A stretch of 64,000 nt of DNA from Rhizorhabdus dicambivorans (GTDB lineage: Bacteria > Pseudomonadota > Alphaproteobacteria > Sphingomonadales > Sphingomonadaceae), in the NCBI RefSeq assembly GCF_002355275.1, contig NZ_CP023451.1, positions 1-64,000 of the forward strand. Direction: 5' to 3'. The translations under genes and the position numbers were made by a program. Shown here piece by piece: positions 53,967 through 61,393 of the stretch (the first letter of the stretch is position 1; every line of letters begins with the position of its first letter). Below the pieces are notes generated by a model that searched no databases, was not told where the DNA came from, and saw nothing but the letters and a program-made list of their open reading frames with translations.

Positions 53967-54134
53967 GATCAAGATACATGGTCGGCTCCATCGCGGAATG
54001 CCGCATTGTCAAAGCTCTGGCTTCTGTCGCTTAGGGCAGCGCTTCCTAAAACGAAAAGAAGGCAATGTGCGCGTCTCCGCGAACAAAGCCTCCAGCGATC
54101 AATCTAAGAGATTCCGCCGCGCTTCTCAATCGTA

Positions 54135-54172
54135 GGGGGCGTTTGCGGGAGGGGGCGGAATCCTACGCTAAG
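54135..54172 (+). repeat. 38-bp Tn3-family terminal repeat of the outer transposon
   Basis: The repeat begins GGGGGCGTTTGCGGGAGGGG and ends CTACGCTAAG: 38 bases with a leading G-run and TAAG end, as in the Tn3 family. The tnpA stop lies inside it at 54163-54165, which is usual for such elements. Confidence 0.8.
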
Positions 54173-54786
54173 GATTTGGGCCAGCGATATTCCCCGGTTA
54201 GATTGATGTGTTCCTATCCCAACGGCGAGACGTGGGCGAGTAGATCAGGCGCGATATGGGTACCGCTGGCGGCCCGGGTATTGACGACCTCGCCGAGCTT
54301 CATGGTGTTCCAGAATATGATGATGGCGGCGAGCAGGTTCATTCCGGCGATGCGATAGTGCTGGCCTTCGCCGGATCGATCCCGGATTTCACCTCGGCGG
54401 TGGAAGCTGATGGCGCGCTTTAGGGCGTGGTGGGCCTCACCCTTGTTGAGGCCGATCTGAGCCTGGCGCTGGAGGCCGGCATCAAGAATCCAGTCGATCA
54501 TGAACAGGGTTCGCTCGATGCGGCCCACCTCTCGCAATGCGAGGGCCAGCTCATTCTGGCGCGGGTAAGAGGCGAGCTTGCGAAGAATCTGGCTGGGGGC
54601 GACGATCCCCGCTGCGATCGTCGCCATGATGCGCAGGATGTCGGGCCAGTTGCGCTCGATGAGCGGTTCATTGATCTTACCTCCGACCAGCGCTCGCACA
54701 TTGGCCGGCGTCGCGTTGGGCGTGAAGGCATAGAGTCTTTTCTGAGGGAGATCGCGGATACGGGGGGCGAACCTGTAGCCGAGCAA
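54163..54786 (-). pseudogene. tnpA: Outer transposon TnpA, 3' part
   Basis: The C-terminal part of the outer Tn3-family transposase, from LLGYRFAPRIRDLPQKRLY to YRWPKSLA. It continues the 5' part at 61.4-63.7 kb exactly across one copy of the AGCAA duplication; together they make 964 codons including the stop. The second defect is a TAG at 54214-54216 where the motif LSPLGWEHINLTG expects Trp (TGG), a nonsense change removing the last about 17 residues. The gene is therefore dead twice over, and the nonsense mutation is independent of the insertion. Confidence 0.85.
54782..54786. repeat. 5-bp target-site duplication (AGCAA)
   Basis: AGCAA lies directly left of the mercury transposon and is repeated directly right of it at 61394-61398. 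A 5-bp duplication is the Tn3-family signature. Deleting the element and one copy rejoins tnpA in frame. Confidence 0.9.
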
Positions 54787-54834
54787 GGCGTCACCTCAAG
54801 GTTTGTTCGCCAGACAACGATTTCTCGGACATAA
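54787..54834 (+). repeat. Mercury transposon terminal repeat, left
   Basis: It starts GGCGTCACCTCAAGGTTTGT and continues to about 54834. It matches the reverse complement of 61346-61393 at about 41 of 48 positions. The internal CAAGGTTTGTT is shared with the Tn3 repeat at 29509. Confidence 0.85.
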
Positions 54835-54846
54835 GCGGAACATGGG

Positions 54847-57816
54847 CTACGCTACACGCTTCAACCGCGCCATTGGCTCGTTGAGTGGGTGGAATTCACC
54901 TGCTGGAAGTCGCCTGGCCTGCTCCCAGAGGTAATCGCCGGTCAGACTGATGTGCGCCCAGCCCATCGGAGAAAGGTGCGCAAGCAGTGCCGCATCGAAC
55001 GTCGTGCCGACAGCGTTGAGGTGCTGGGCGGCCCGGTCGAGATAGACCGTGTTCCAGTAGGAAATCGCCGCAATCAGCAGGTTCAGCCCAGATGCGCGAA
55101 ATTCCTGATTTTCCAGCGAGCGATCGGTGAACCGACCCTGCCGGTTGGTATAGATGGCGGCGGCAAGCGTGTGCCTCGCCTCGCCTTTGTTGAGACCGGC
55201 CTGACAGGCACGTCGCAGTTCCGGTTGTTCAAGCCAATCGAGCGTGAACAAAGTGCGCTCGATACGGCCCAGTTCAGCCAATGCAAAATCCAGCCTGTTC
55301 TGGCGTTTGTAGGCGGCAAGTTTTCGCAAGATTACTGACGGCGCCACCGTGCCATCCTTGATTGAGGCGACAATCCTGACGATGTCATCCCAATCGGCCT
55401 CGATCGCTGCCGTTTTGATGGTGCGGCCCATCAGATTTTCGATGCCCTTGTATGTCGATGGCGCAGCGATCGAACCCAGCTTGCGGTCGCCAATATCGCG
55501 CAGCCGTGGCGCGAAGCGGAACCCGAGTAGGTGGCAGAGTGCGAAAACATGATCGGTGGCGCCGCCGGTATCGGTATAGTGCTCATGCAACGGAAGGTTG
55601 CCGGCGCCCAGGACAAGCCCGTCGAGCACGTAAGGCGCTTCACCTGCCGTCGCGGACATGATCCGTGATCCGAATGATGCGAAGTGATCGGAAAGGTGAG
55701 AATAGATTTTCACGCCAGGTTCGGCGCCATATTTGGCATTGACGTCCGCCGCCCCTGAACGGCTCCGCCCCGACCGGAAGAACTGGCCATCGGACGACGA
55801 ACTGGTGCCAGCGCCCCAATGCCGCGCGAAGGGTAATTCGTGATGGGCTGAGATGATCATGGCCAGCGCGGCCTGATAGTTCTCGGGTGAAAGATACCAG
55901 TTGTGGGTCCATGCGAGTTGGGCATAGCTGACGCCTTCGCTGGCATTGGCCATCCGCTCCAGCCCGAGGTTGGTGCCATCAGCCAGAATTGCGGCGAGTA
56001 CCGTGCTGGGGTTGTCGTGCTCCTTGCCTGAGCGCAGGTCACGGAATGCGTTCAAAAAACCAGTGCGTTCGGCGACTTCAAGCAGCAGCTCGGTGATGCG
56101 CACGCGGGGAAGCAGGGTATCGAGCTTGCGATCGAGGGCTTCAGCTTCCGGTGGGGTGACAGGCGGCATTTGCTGAAGCTTGAGCCGGTCTCGTTCGAGC
56201 GACACTCCCTCAAGCTTGTTTGTTTTCAACTGCTTGGCAAATCGGCGCAGCCGCCAGTCAAGATTTCGTGCCCGGTCAGCGAGGTAGGATGCAGCATTTG
56301 AATCGAACGGAAGCACATCCGCCACTTTGGCGGCGTCGCGCCGACCCAGCAAATAGGCATCGAAGCGCTGATAGTTGCGGGTTCCCTCGATCCATACATC
56401 ACCGGCGCGCAAACGATCACGCAAGGTTGCCATGATCGCAATTTCATAACGTCGGCGGTCGATACGGCCGCTTTCGGTGATGAGACGCTTCCACTGCCGA
56501 TTGGGGAATGGCAGTGGAACGCCATCGGGAAGGTCGCGCGACTTTCGTGTGTTCGCATCGCGAATGACATCGATGGCTTTGATCAGTGCCGTCCCTGTTC
56601 CAGACGCCTTGAAGGTGAAGGCGTCCAGAAATGCCGGGCTGAAACGCCGTAGCGTGGCGTAACGCTCGGTTGCCGTTACCAGTGCGTCCTCGCCGGCAAG
56701 ATCAGCAAGGGCATCTACTTGGGCCTTTGCCGCAACAAGCCGGTGCCAGCCCACCGCTTCGTCAATCAATTCGAGCGGATCGCCGCCATTCTGGACAGCC
56801 TCATCAAGTGCTGTAATCGTGGCGCCAAACAGCCGCATGAGTTGCCCCACCGACTGAATACTATCTTGGTAGCGACGCTCGCGCCCACGCCGCGCGCGCG
56901 TGAACATGCCGCCGATAAGTCGGTCAAACATTTGGATCGCGGCATCGGCAAGTCTGGCCTCAAGGTCGATCACTGCGGCCGTCAACGTCGCCCGCCTGCG
57001 ATTGACGCTGTAATCCGAAAGCAGGAATGCCGGTGCCACGCCGCCCTCGCGGACAAATTGGGCAAAGCGGAATTCCGGAATGGCGCCCCCAACTACCGGG
57101 TGGATACCTATGCCGCGAACATAGCGCAGGCGCTCAAGCAAGCCATTGATATTGGCCGCAGTCGGGGCTTCTTCGAAATTACGCAACCACGCCAGCGGTG
57201 TCATGCCGAAATCCGGGTTGTTGATTACGAGTTCGTCTAGCCGTGTCAGTTCAGCAGAGCTGAGGCCTTCGACGATTGCGGCTGCGGCAGCTTTGCGTGC
57301 GCGTGCCCGGCCAGCAAGACCGGCGCGTTCCAGTGTGTCGCCTGACGGAAGAATGAACCGCTCACCCTTCAGGCCAACCATGAGGGCGCGAACAATCGGT
57401 TCACCTCTGTCTGTATACTCGGCGGCTTGCGCGGCAAGATTCAGGGCAAGTGCCAGGTCGCCGCGTCGAAACGGGCGTATGCCAAGATAACGCGCCACGA
57501 GATCGGCATGATCGGTACGGGTTTGCGCGCGCTGACCATATGCAGAGAAGGAGGAAGGATCGACGAATAACTGTGCCGCGAGGTACTGAAGAATGACGTC
57601 GGGAAGCCCGATCTCGGGTTGCAGACCAAAGCCGGGATGTCGCATCAAAGCGATTTGTGCAGCCAGACCGAGGCGATTTGCTGGACCATAGCGGCGCCCA
57701 ACCAATTCAACATCTTCCGCAGAAAGGGTATAATGCCCAATGATCGCGGTTTCTTGGACAGGAGGATCGAACAGGCGCCGGCGCTCGTCTCCGGTCAGAA
57801 GTCGGCGTCGTGCCAT
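54847..57816 (-). CDS. tnpA: Tn3-family transposase TnpA (mercury transposon)
   Basis: A 989-residue Tn3-family DDE transposase. It begins MARRRLLTGDERRRLFDPP (DUF4158 repeat-binding domain) and carries the catalytic blocks WGAGTSSSSDGQFF (near residue 690) and EHYTDTGGATDHVF (near 765), ending with SLTGDYLWEQARRL. ATG 57816 is chosen because the family start lies there with GGGAG upstream; longer frames extend into non-coding DNA. It is closely similar in layout to the TnpA at 29.6 kb. The stop lies 60 bases from the left transposon end. The frame is intact. Confidence 0.93.
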   Translation of the reverse strand: MARRRLLTGDERRRLFDPPVQETAIIGHYTLSAEDVELVGRRYGPANRLGLAAQIALMRHPGFGLQPEIGLPDVILQYLAAQLFVDPSSFSAYGQRAQTRTDHADLVARYLGIRPFRRGDLALALNLAAQAAEYTDRGEPIVRALMVGLKGERFILPSGDTLERAGLAGRARARKAAAAAIVEGLSSAELTRLDELVINNPDFGMTPLAWLRNFEEAPTAANINGLLERLRYVRGIGIHPVVGGAIPEFRFAQFVREGGVAPAFLLSDYSVNRRRATLTAAVIDLEARLADAAIQMFDRLIGGMFTRARRGRERRYQDSIQSVGQLMRLFGATITALDEAVQNGGDPLELIDEAVGWHRLVAAKAQVDALADLAGEDALVTATERYATLRRFSPAFLDAFTFKASGTGTALIKAIDVIRDANTRKSRDLPDGVPLPFPNRQWKRLITESGRIDRRRYEIAIMATLRDRLRAGDVWIEGTRNYQRFDAYLLGRRDAAKVADVLPFDSNAASYLADRARNLDWRLRRFAKQLKTNKLEGVSLERDRLKLQQMPPVTPPEAEALDRKLDTLLPRVRITELLLEVAERTGFLNAFRDLRSGKEHDNPSTVLAAILADGTNLGLERMANASEGVSYAQLAWTHNWYLSPENYQAALAMIISAHHELPFARHWGAGTSSSSDGQFFRSGRSRSGAADVNAKYGAEPGVKIYSHLSDHFASFGSRIMSATAGEAPYVLDGLVLGAGNLPLHEHYTDTGGATDHVFALCHLLGFRFAPRLRDIGDRKLGSIAAPSTYKGIENLMGRTIKTAAIEADWDDIVRIVASIKDGTVAPSVILRKLAAYKRQNRLDFALAELGRIERTLFTLDWLEQPELRRACQAGLNKGEARHTLAAAIYTNRQGRFTDRSLENQEFRASGLNLLIAAISYWNTVYLDRAAQHLNAVGTTFDAALLAHLSPMGWAHISLTGDYLWEQARRLPAGEFHPLNEPMARLKRVA

Positions 57817-57907
57817 TTTGCTCTCCCGCTGAGGCGAATAACAAAATTGACACCAAAGCGGCTTGCACTGGAGGGAGGCCATTCGTTGCCGGTTGATCCC
57901 CGAGCAA

Positions 57908-59326
57908 TCACCCGGCGCAGCAAGACAGTTTGGCGACATCCTTATCAAACGTTTGGGCCGCCAGTTTGAGGCCTTCCACAGTGGTCAGGTAAGGAAATAT
58001 CGTTGCACCCAATTCCAGGGTGGTCATGCCGTGTTTGATCGCCAGCACCAGTGTCTGGATCGAATCCGCGCCTTCGGGTGCCATGATCTGGCCGCCCAGC
58101 AAACGGTCGTTCGCCTTGTCGGCAATCAGTTTGATGAGACCCCGCGTATCGCGTGCTGCCAGTGCCCTTGGCACAGCATCGAGCGGGAGCAGCGAAACCT
58201 TGATGTCCAGGCCTTGCGCCCGTGCTGTCGTTTCAGTGAGGCCGGCGCTGGCGACTTGCGGGTCGGTGAAGACGACGGATGGCATGGAGGAATTGTCGTA
58301 GCGGTATTGGTTGCCCGTCACCGCGTTGCGCGCGGCCAGTTTTGCGCCATAGGCGGCCATGTAGACGAACTGGTCCCGTCCCGTTACATCGCCCGCCGCG
58401 TAAATGCCTGGAACCGACGTTTCGAGGTGGTCATCGACGACGATTCCACCATTACGGGCAAGCACTATGCCGCGCTCCTCCAGCCCAAGCCCGTCGCTAT
58501 TGGGTCGGCGTCCGGTGGCGATGAGCACCTGTTCCGCCGCGACGGTGTCACAATGCCCCTCGCAGGTCAATTCGACCCCGCTCTGTGTTTGGGCGATACG
58601 CTGATAGCCGACACCTGCGCAAACCCGCACGCCCTCGGCTTCCAAATAGTTTTTCAGCGCGGCACTCACTTCCGGGTCCATTTCGGGGAGCAGGCGGCTT
58701 CGGCAGCAGATGGTGACATCAACGCCCAGACGCGAAAACATCTGTCCCAGTTCTACCCCGATCACCCCGCCACCGATCACCAGCAGCGATTTGGGCAAGC
58801 GATCCAGCGCCAGCGCCGATGTGCTGGTTAGGTAGGGCACGCTGTCCATCCCCGGAATCGGCGGCACGGCGGCGTGCGCACCCATCGCCAATATGACCTT
58901 GCCGACCTTCATGGGCGCATCGCCGACAATCAGCGCACCATCGGCAAAGCGTGCCTTGCCCTCGATATAGCTCACACCGTCATAGGCGGGCAGCAGATCG
59001 ACATATTTTTTTTGGCGCAGCGTCGTGACAAGATCGTCCTTCGACGCCGCCAATACGGACCAGTCATCCATCTGGACAGCGCCCCCAAGGCCGGGAAAGC
59101 GCGCGGCGGCAAGCCCACCATGCACCGCTTCGGCGGCGCGGATCAGCGTCTTGGAAGGAACGCAGCCAACATTGACACAGGTGCCGCCAATCGTGCCGTG
59201 ACCGACGAGCGCCACTTTCGCGCCCAGATCGGCAGCGGCGATCGCGGCGGAGAACCCGGCAGAACCCGCGCCGATGACGGCCACGTCAAATCCTTCCTGC
59301 CCGGGGCGGTTGCAACAGTCGTTCAT
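57908..59326 (-). CDS. merA: Mercuric reductase MerA
   Basis: A 472-residue flavoprotein disulfide reductase that reduces Hg(II) to volatile Hg(0) with NADPH in the cytoplasm. FAD binding is at VAVIGAGSAGFSAAIAAADLG (start near residue 15), the redox pair is in GTCVNVGCVPSKTL (Cys near 49 and 54), NADPH binding is in LLVIGGGVIGVELG, and the C-terminal mercury-binding pair is in KLSCCAG. There is no N-terminal HMA domain, so it is the short form. It is the last gene of merT-merP-merA, transcribed toward tnpA. The gap to tnpA is 91 bases. Confidence 0.95.
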   Translation of the reverse strand: MNDCCNRPGQEGFDVAVIGAGSAGFSAAIAAADLGAKVALVGHGTIGGTCVNVGCVPSKTLIRAAEAVHGGLAAARFPGLGGAVQMDDWSVLAASKDDLVTTLRQKKYVDLLPAYDGVSYIEGKARFADGALIVGDAPMKVGKVILAMGAHAAVPPIPGMDSVPYLTSTSALALDRLPKSLLVIGGGVIGVELGQMFSRLGVDVTICCRSRLLPEMDPEVSAALKNYLEAEGVRVCAGVGYQRIAQTQSGVELTCEGHCDTVAAEQVLIATGRRPNSDGLGLEERGIVLARNGGIVVDDHLETSVPGIYAAGDVTGRDQFVYMAAYGAKLAARNAVTGNQYRYDNSSMPSVVFTDPQVASAGLTETTARAQGLDIKVSLLPLDAVPRALAARDTRGLIKLIADKANDRLLGGQIMAPEGADSIQTLVLAIKHGMTTLELGATIFPYLTTVEGLKLAAQTFDKDVAKLSCCAG

Positions 59327-59363
59327 TGCTTATCGCTTTCTTGAGGCGCTGGCGGCGCCCCGC

Positions 59364-59693
59364 TCAGTTTTGAATAGCGCGCGCCGGATAACCCGCGTTG
59401 GTTGATGCAGCGGCAATCGCAGCAGCATTGGTGCGGCGCGGGTTATAGGTTGCGCGCGCGGTCTTGGCTGCGAAATCGACCGTGACCGCCGTTACCCCGG
59501 CGACGCCTTCCATCGCCTTCTTCACGGTGATCGGGCAGGTGGCGCAGGTCATGTTCTCTATGGCAAAGGTGGTTTGCTTCTGAGCGGTTGCGGTAGCCGC
59601 GGGGCGATCTTGCGCCGTGCCACTAACTGCATAGGCGACCCCGCCGCCAGCCATAGCCAGCACGGCCATAGCGATACATACTGTCTTTTTCAT
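59364..59693 (-). CDS. merP: Periplasmic mercury-binding protein MerP
   Basis: A 109-residue exported protein. Residues 1-23 form a signal peptide (VCIAMAVLAMAGGGVAYA). The mature part is an HMA domain with the Hg(II)-binding motif MTCATCP (Cys near 50 and 53) and a typical AMEGVAGVTAVTVDF strand. It captures Hg(II) and passes it to MerT. There is a spacer of about 20 residues between signal and domain, longer than in Tn21 MerP. It lies 12 bases after merT and 37 bases before merA. Confidence 0.93.
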   Translation of the reverse strand: MKKTVCIAMAVLAMAGGGVAYAVSGTAQDRPAATATAQKQTTFAIENMTCATCPITVKKAMEGVAGVTAVTVDFAAKTARATYNPRRTNAAAIAAASTNAGYPARAIQN

Positions 59694-59705
59694 GGGTATT
59701 TCCTT

Positions 59706-60101
59706 TCAATAGAACCAGGGTGCCCACCAGTCGATGGTGAGCGCCAGGATGGCGACGGCAAGGCCCAGCCACAGCACCGCCTTGGTGGTCCAAGCCGATT
59801 GTGGACGAGCGCAGTAGGAACCGTCTTCACAGGGCGGTTTCGGCTTGAAATAGACATGCCAGAAGCCGTAGCCGAGCAGCGCGAGCGTTACGCCTGCGAC
59901 ATAGGGCTTGTAAGGTTCGAGCGCCGTCAGGTTGGCGATCCACGCGCCGGAAATTCCGAGCATAACCAACAGTAGCGGGACGACGCAGCAAGCCGAGGCG
60001 AGCCCCGCGCCGATCAATGCGCCCGCCGCAACCCAGTTTGCCTGCTTCGGCTCGTGGTTTTCGGTGAGGGCTGGCTGTCCCGCTTCCGGCGTTGAGACCA
60101 T
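59706..60101 (-). CDS. merT: Mercury transport protein MerT
   Basis: A 131-residue inner-membrane Hg(II) importer with three hydrophobic segments (GALIGAGLASACCVVPLLLV, PYVAGVTLALLGYGFWHVY, AVLWLGLAVAILALTIDW). The Cys pair in helix 1 (ASACCVV) and a second pair in the loop (PCEDGSYCARP) are both present. It delivers Hg(II) from MerP to MerA. ATG 60101 is preferred because the mature family sequence starts there; an in-frame extension to 60245 would run through the promoter and into merR. It is the first gene of the operon. Confidence 0.92.
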   Translation of the reverse strand: MVSTPEAGQPALTENHEPKQANWVAAGALIGAGLASACCVVPLLLVMLGISGAWIANLTALEPYKPYVAGVTLALLGYGFWHVYFKPKPPCEDGSYCARPQSAWTTKAVLWLGLAVAILALTIDWWAPWFY

Positions 60102-60135
60102 GGCTTGAATCCCTTGTTCCAACTGAGTGATTCGC

Positions 60136-60166
60136 AGTGTAGGCTCTGTAGCCACTACAGACTCAA
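60136..60166 (-). promoter_or_regulatory. mer operator-promoter
   Basis: Reading leftward: -35 TTGAGT, a 19-base spacer holding the perfect dyad CTGTAG-TGG-CTACAG, and -10 TACACT. This is the standard MerR-controlled merT promoter. It lies between the divergent merT and merR starts. Confidence 0.88.
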
Positions 60167-60177
60167 GAGGTATTTTC

Positions 60178-60600
60178 ATGGAGCAACAGGTCGGCATCTT
60201 GCGTGCCCAGCTTGCCCGGAAAACAGGCTGCAATCTCGAAACCATCCGCTATTACGAGAAGGTGGGATTGCTGCCGGGGCCGCCTCGCAGTTCCAACGGC
60301 TACCGCGTCTATTCGCCGGAACTGGTGCAAAGGTTGCAGTTCATCCTGCGCGCGCGCGACCTTGGCTATGCAATGGATGAGATACGGTCATTGTTGTCGC
60401 TCACCGATACCGGTGCACAAACCTGCGCGGAGGTTATGGCGAGAACCGAACTCCACCTTGAAGATGTCCGCCGCCGCATTGCAGATTTGCAGAAGATAGA
60501 GGTGACGCTGGCGACCACGTTAGCCAGATGCACTGGAGATGACGTTGCCGAATGTCCCATCCTGGAAGCACTCCAGTTTTTACCCCATCAAGGCAATTGA
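60178..60600 (+). CDS. merR: Mercury-responsive regulator MerR
   Basis: A 140-residue regulator that represses the mer promoter and activates it on binding Hg(II). The winged helix is LRAQLARKTGCNLETIRYYE with wing SSNGYRVYSPELVQRLQFI. The three Hg-binding cysteines are present: Cys in AQTCAEVMA, and the pair in LARCTGDDVAECPIL. ATG 60178 has AAGAGG upstream; a longer frame would start within the promoter. It is divergent from merT, 76 bases away. Confidence 0.93.
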   Translation: MEQQVGILRAQLARKTGCNLETIRYYEKVGLLPGPPRSSNGYRVYSPELVQRLQFILRARDLGYAMDEIRSLLSLTDTGAQTCAEVMARTELHLEDVRRRIADLQKIEVTLATTLARCTGDDVAECPILEALQFLPHQGN

Positions 60601-60770
60601 CGCCATCTTTGAGGGATTTGATTTTGTGATGTCAGCTTGGAGTATAGCCTAACCGGACGTCAGGGCGCTACCGCGGTTTCTGTCAGATTAGGGTACTAAA
60701 CGGAATTTGTTGACGAATGTCGTTGCGTATCATAGATTTCAACCTGACATTTTGATGGAGAGAGTGCGCA
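60601..60770. other. Probable res site of the mercury transposon
   Basis: A non-coding stretch directly before tnpR, AT-richer than its neighbours. It contains CTGTCAGATTAGGGTACT-like and CCTGACATTTTGATGG-like segments in opposite orientation (near 60680 and 60742), resembling resolvase subsites. This is the position where a res site is expected; subsites were not mapped. Confidence 0.5.
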
Positions 60771-61331
60771 GTGAAGGGGCAACGGATCGGCTATGTCCGG
60801 GTCAGCACGTTCGATCAGAATGTGGATCGCCAATTGGAAGGTCAGTCGCTCGATCGGACCTTCACCGACAAGGCATCGGGCAAGGACGTCAACCGCCCCC
60901 AGCTTGAGGCTCTGCTCACTTTCGCCCGCGAAGGCGATACCGTCGTCGTCCACAGCATGGATCGGTTGGCCCGCAATCTGGATGACCTGCGCAAGCTGGT
61001 CCAGGGCCTCACCAAGCGAGGTATCCGGATCGAGTTTGAGAAGGAAAGCCTGTCCTTCTCGGGGGAGGACTCCCCGATGGCCAATCTGATGCTCTCGGTC
61101 ATGGGTGCGTTTGCTGAGTTCGAGCGCGCCCTGATCCGCGAACGGCAACGCGAAGGCATTGCGATCGCTCGGCAGCGCGGCGCCTATCGGGGGCGGAAAC
61201 GGTCGCTCTCGGATGAGATGATTGCCGATCTGCACCGCCGCGTTGCCGCCGGTGAACGCAAGGCGACCATCGCGCGCGACATGGGCATCAGCCGCGAAAC
61301 CCTCTACCAGTACCTTCGCGCCGCTGCCTGA
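60771..61331 (+). CDS. tnpR: Tn3-family serine resolvase TnpR (mercury transposon)
   Basis: A 186-residue serine resolvase. The catalytic Ser is in IGYVRVSTFDQN (near residue 12), with HSMDRLARNLDDL and VMGAFAEFERALIRERQREG completing the catalytic and long-helix regions. The C-terminal helix-turn-helix is RKATIARDMGISRETLYQYL. The start is GTG 60771. It should resolve cointegrates at the upstream res site. It ends 62 bases from the right transposon end. In contrast to most Tn3 elements it is separated from its tnpA by the mer genes. Confidence 0.93.
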   Translation: MKGQRIGYVRVSTFDQNVDRQLEGQSLDRTFTDKASGKDVNRPQLEALLTFAREGDTVVVHSMDRLARNLDDLRKLVQGLTKRGIRIEFEKESLSFSGEDSPMANLMLSVMGAFAEFERALIRERQREGIAIARQRGAYRGRKRSLSDEMIADLHRRVAAGERKATIARDMGISRETLYQYLRAAA

Positions 61332-61345
61332 CACCAATGTTCACA

Positions 61346-61393
61346 TTATGTCCGGAAAATCGTTGTTCAGCGTACAAAGCTTGAGGTGACGCC
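61346..61393 (-). repeat. Mercury transposon terminal repeat, right
   Basis: Read leftward it begins GGCGTCACCTCAAGCTTTGT and mirrors 54787-54834. It is followed on the + strand by the second AGCAA copy (61394-61398). Confidence 0.85.

Larger units (their letters stand above)
54787..61393. mobile_element. Tn3-family mercury-resistance transposon (6,607 bp)
   Basis: A complete element with terminal repeats beginning GGCGTCACCTCAAG, a 5-bp target duplication, tnpA leftward, merA-merP-merT leftward, and merR and tnpR rightward. The passenger mer genes lie between the divergent tnpA and tnpR instead of to one side of the pair. All genes look intact, so it may still be mobile and confer Hg(II) resistance. 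Confidence 0.9.

Noticed and set aside
37400..54134. Second terminal repeat of the Tn3 element at 29.5 kb, which would make the metal island its cargo
   Set aside because: No inverted copy of the 29509 repeat was found by eye in this range; a weak resemblance near 54096-54115 is too short to count.
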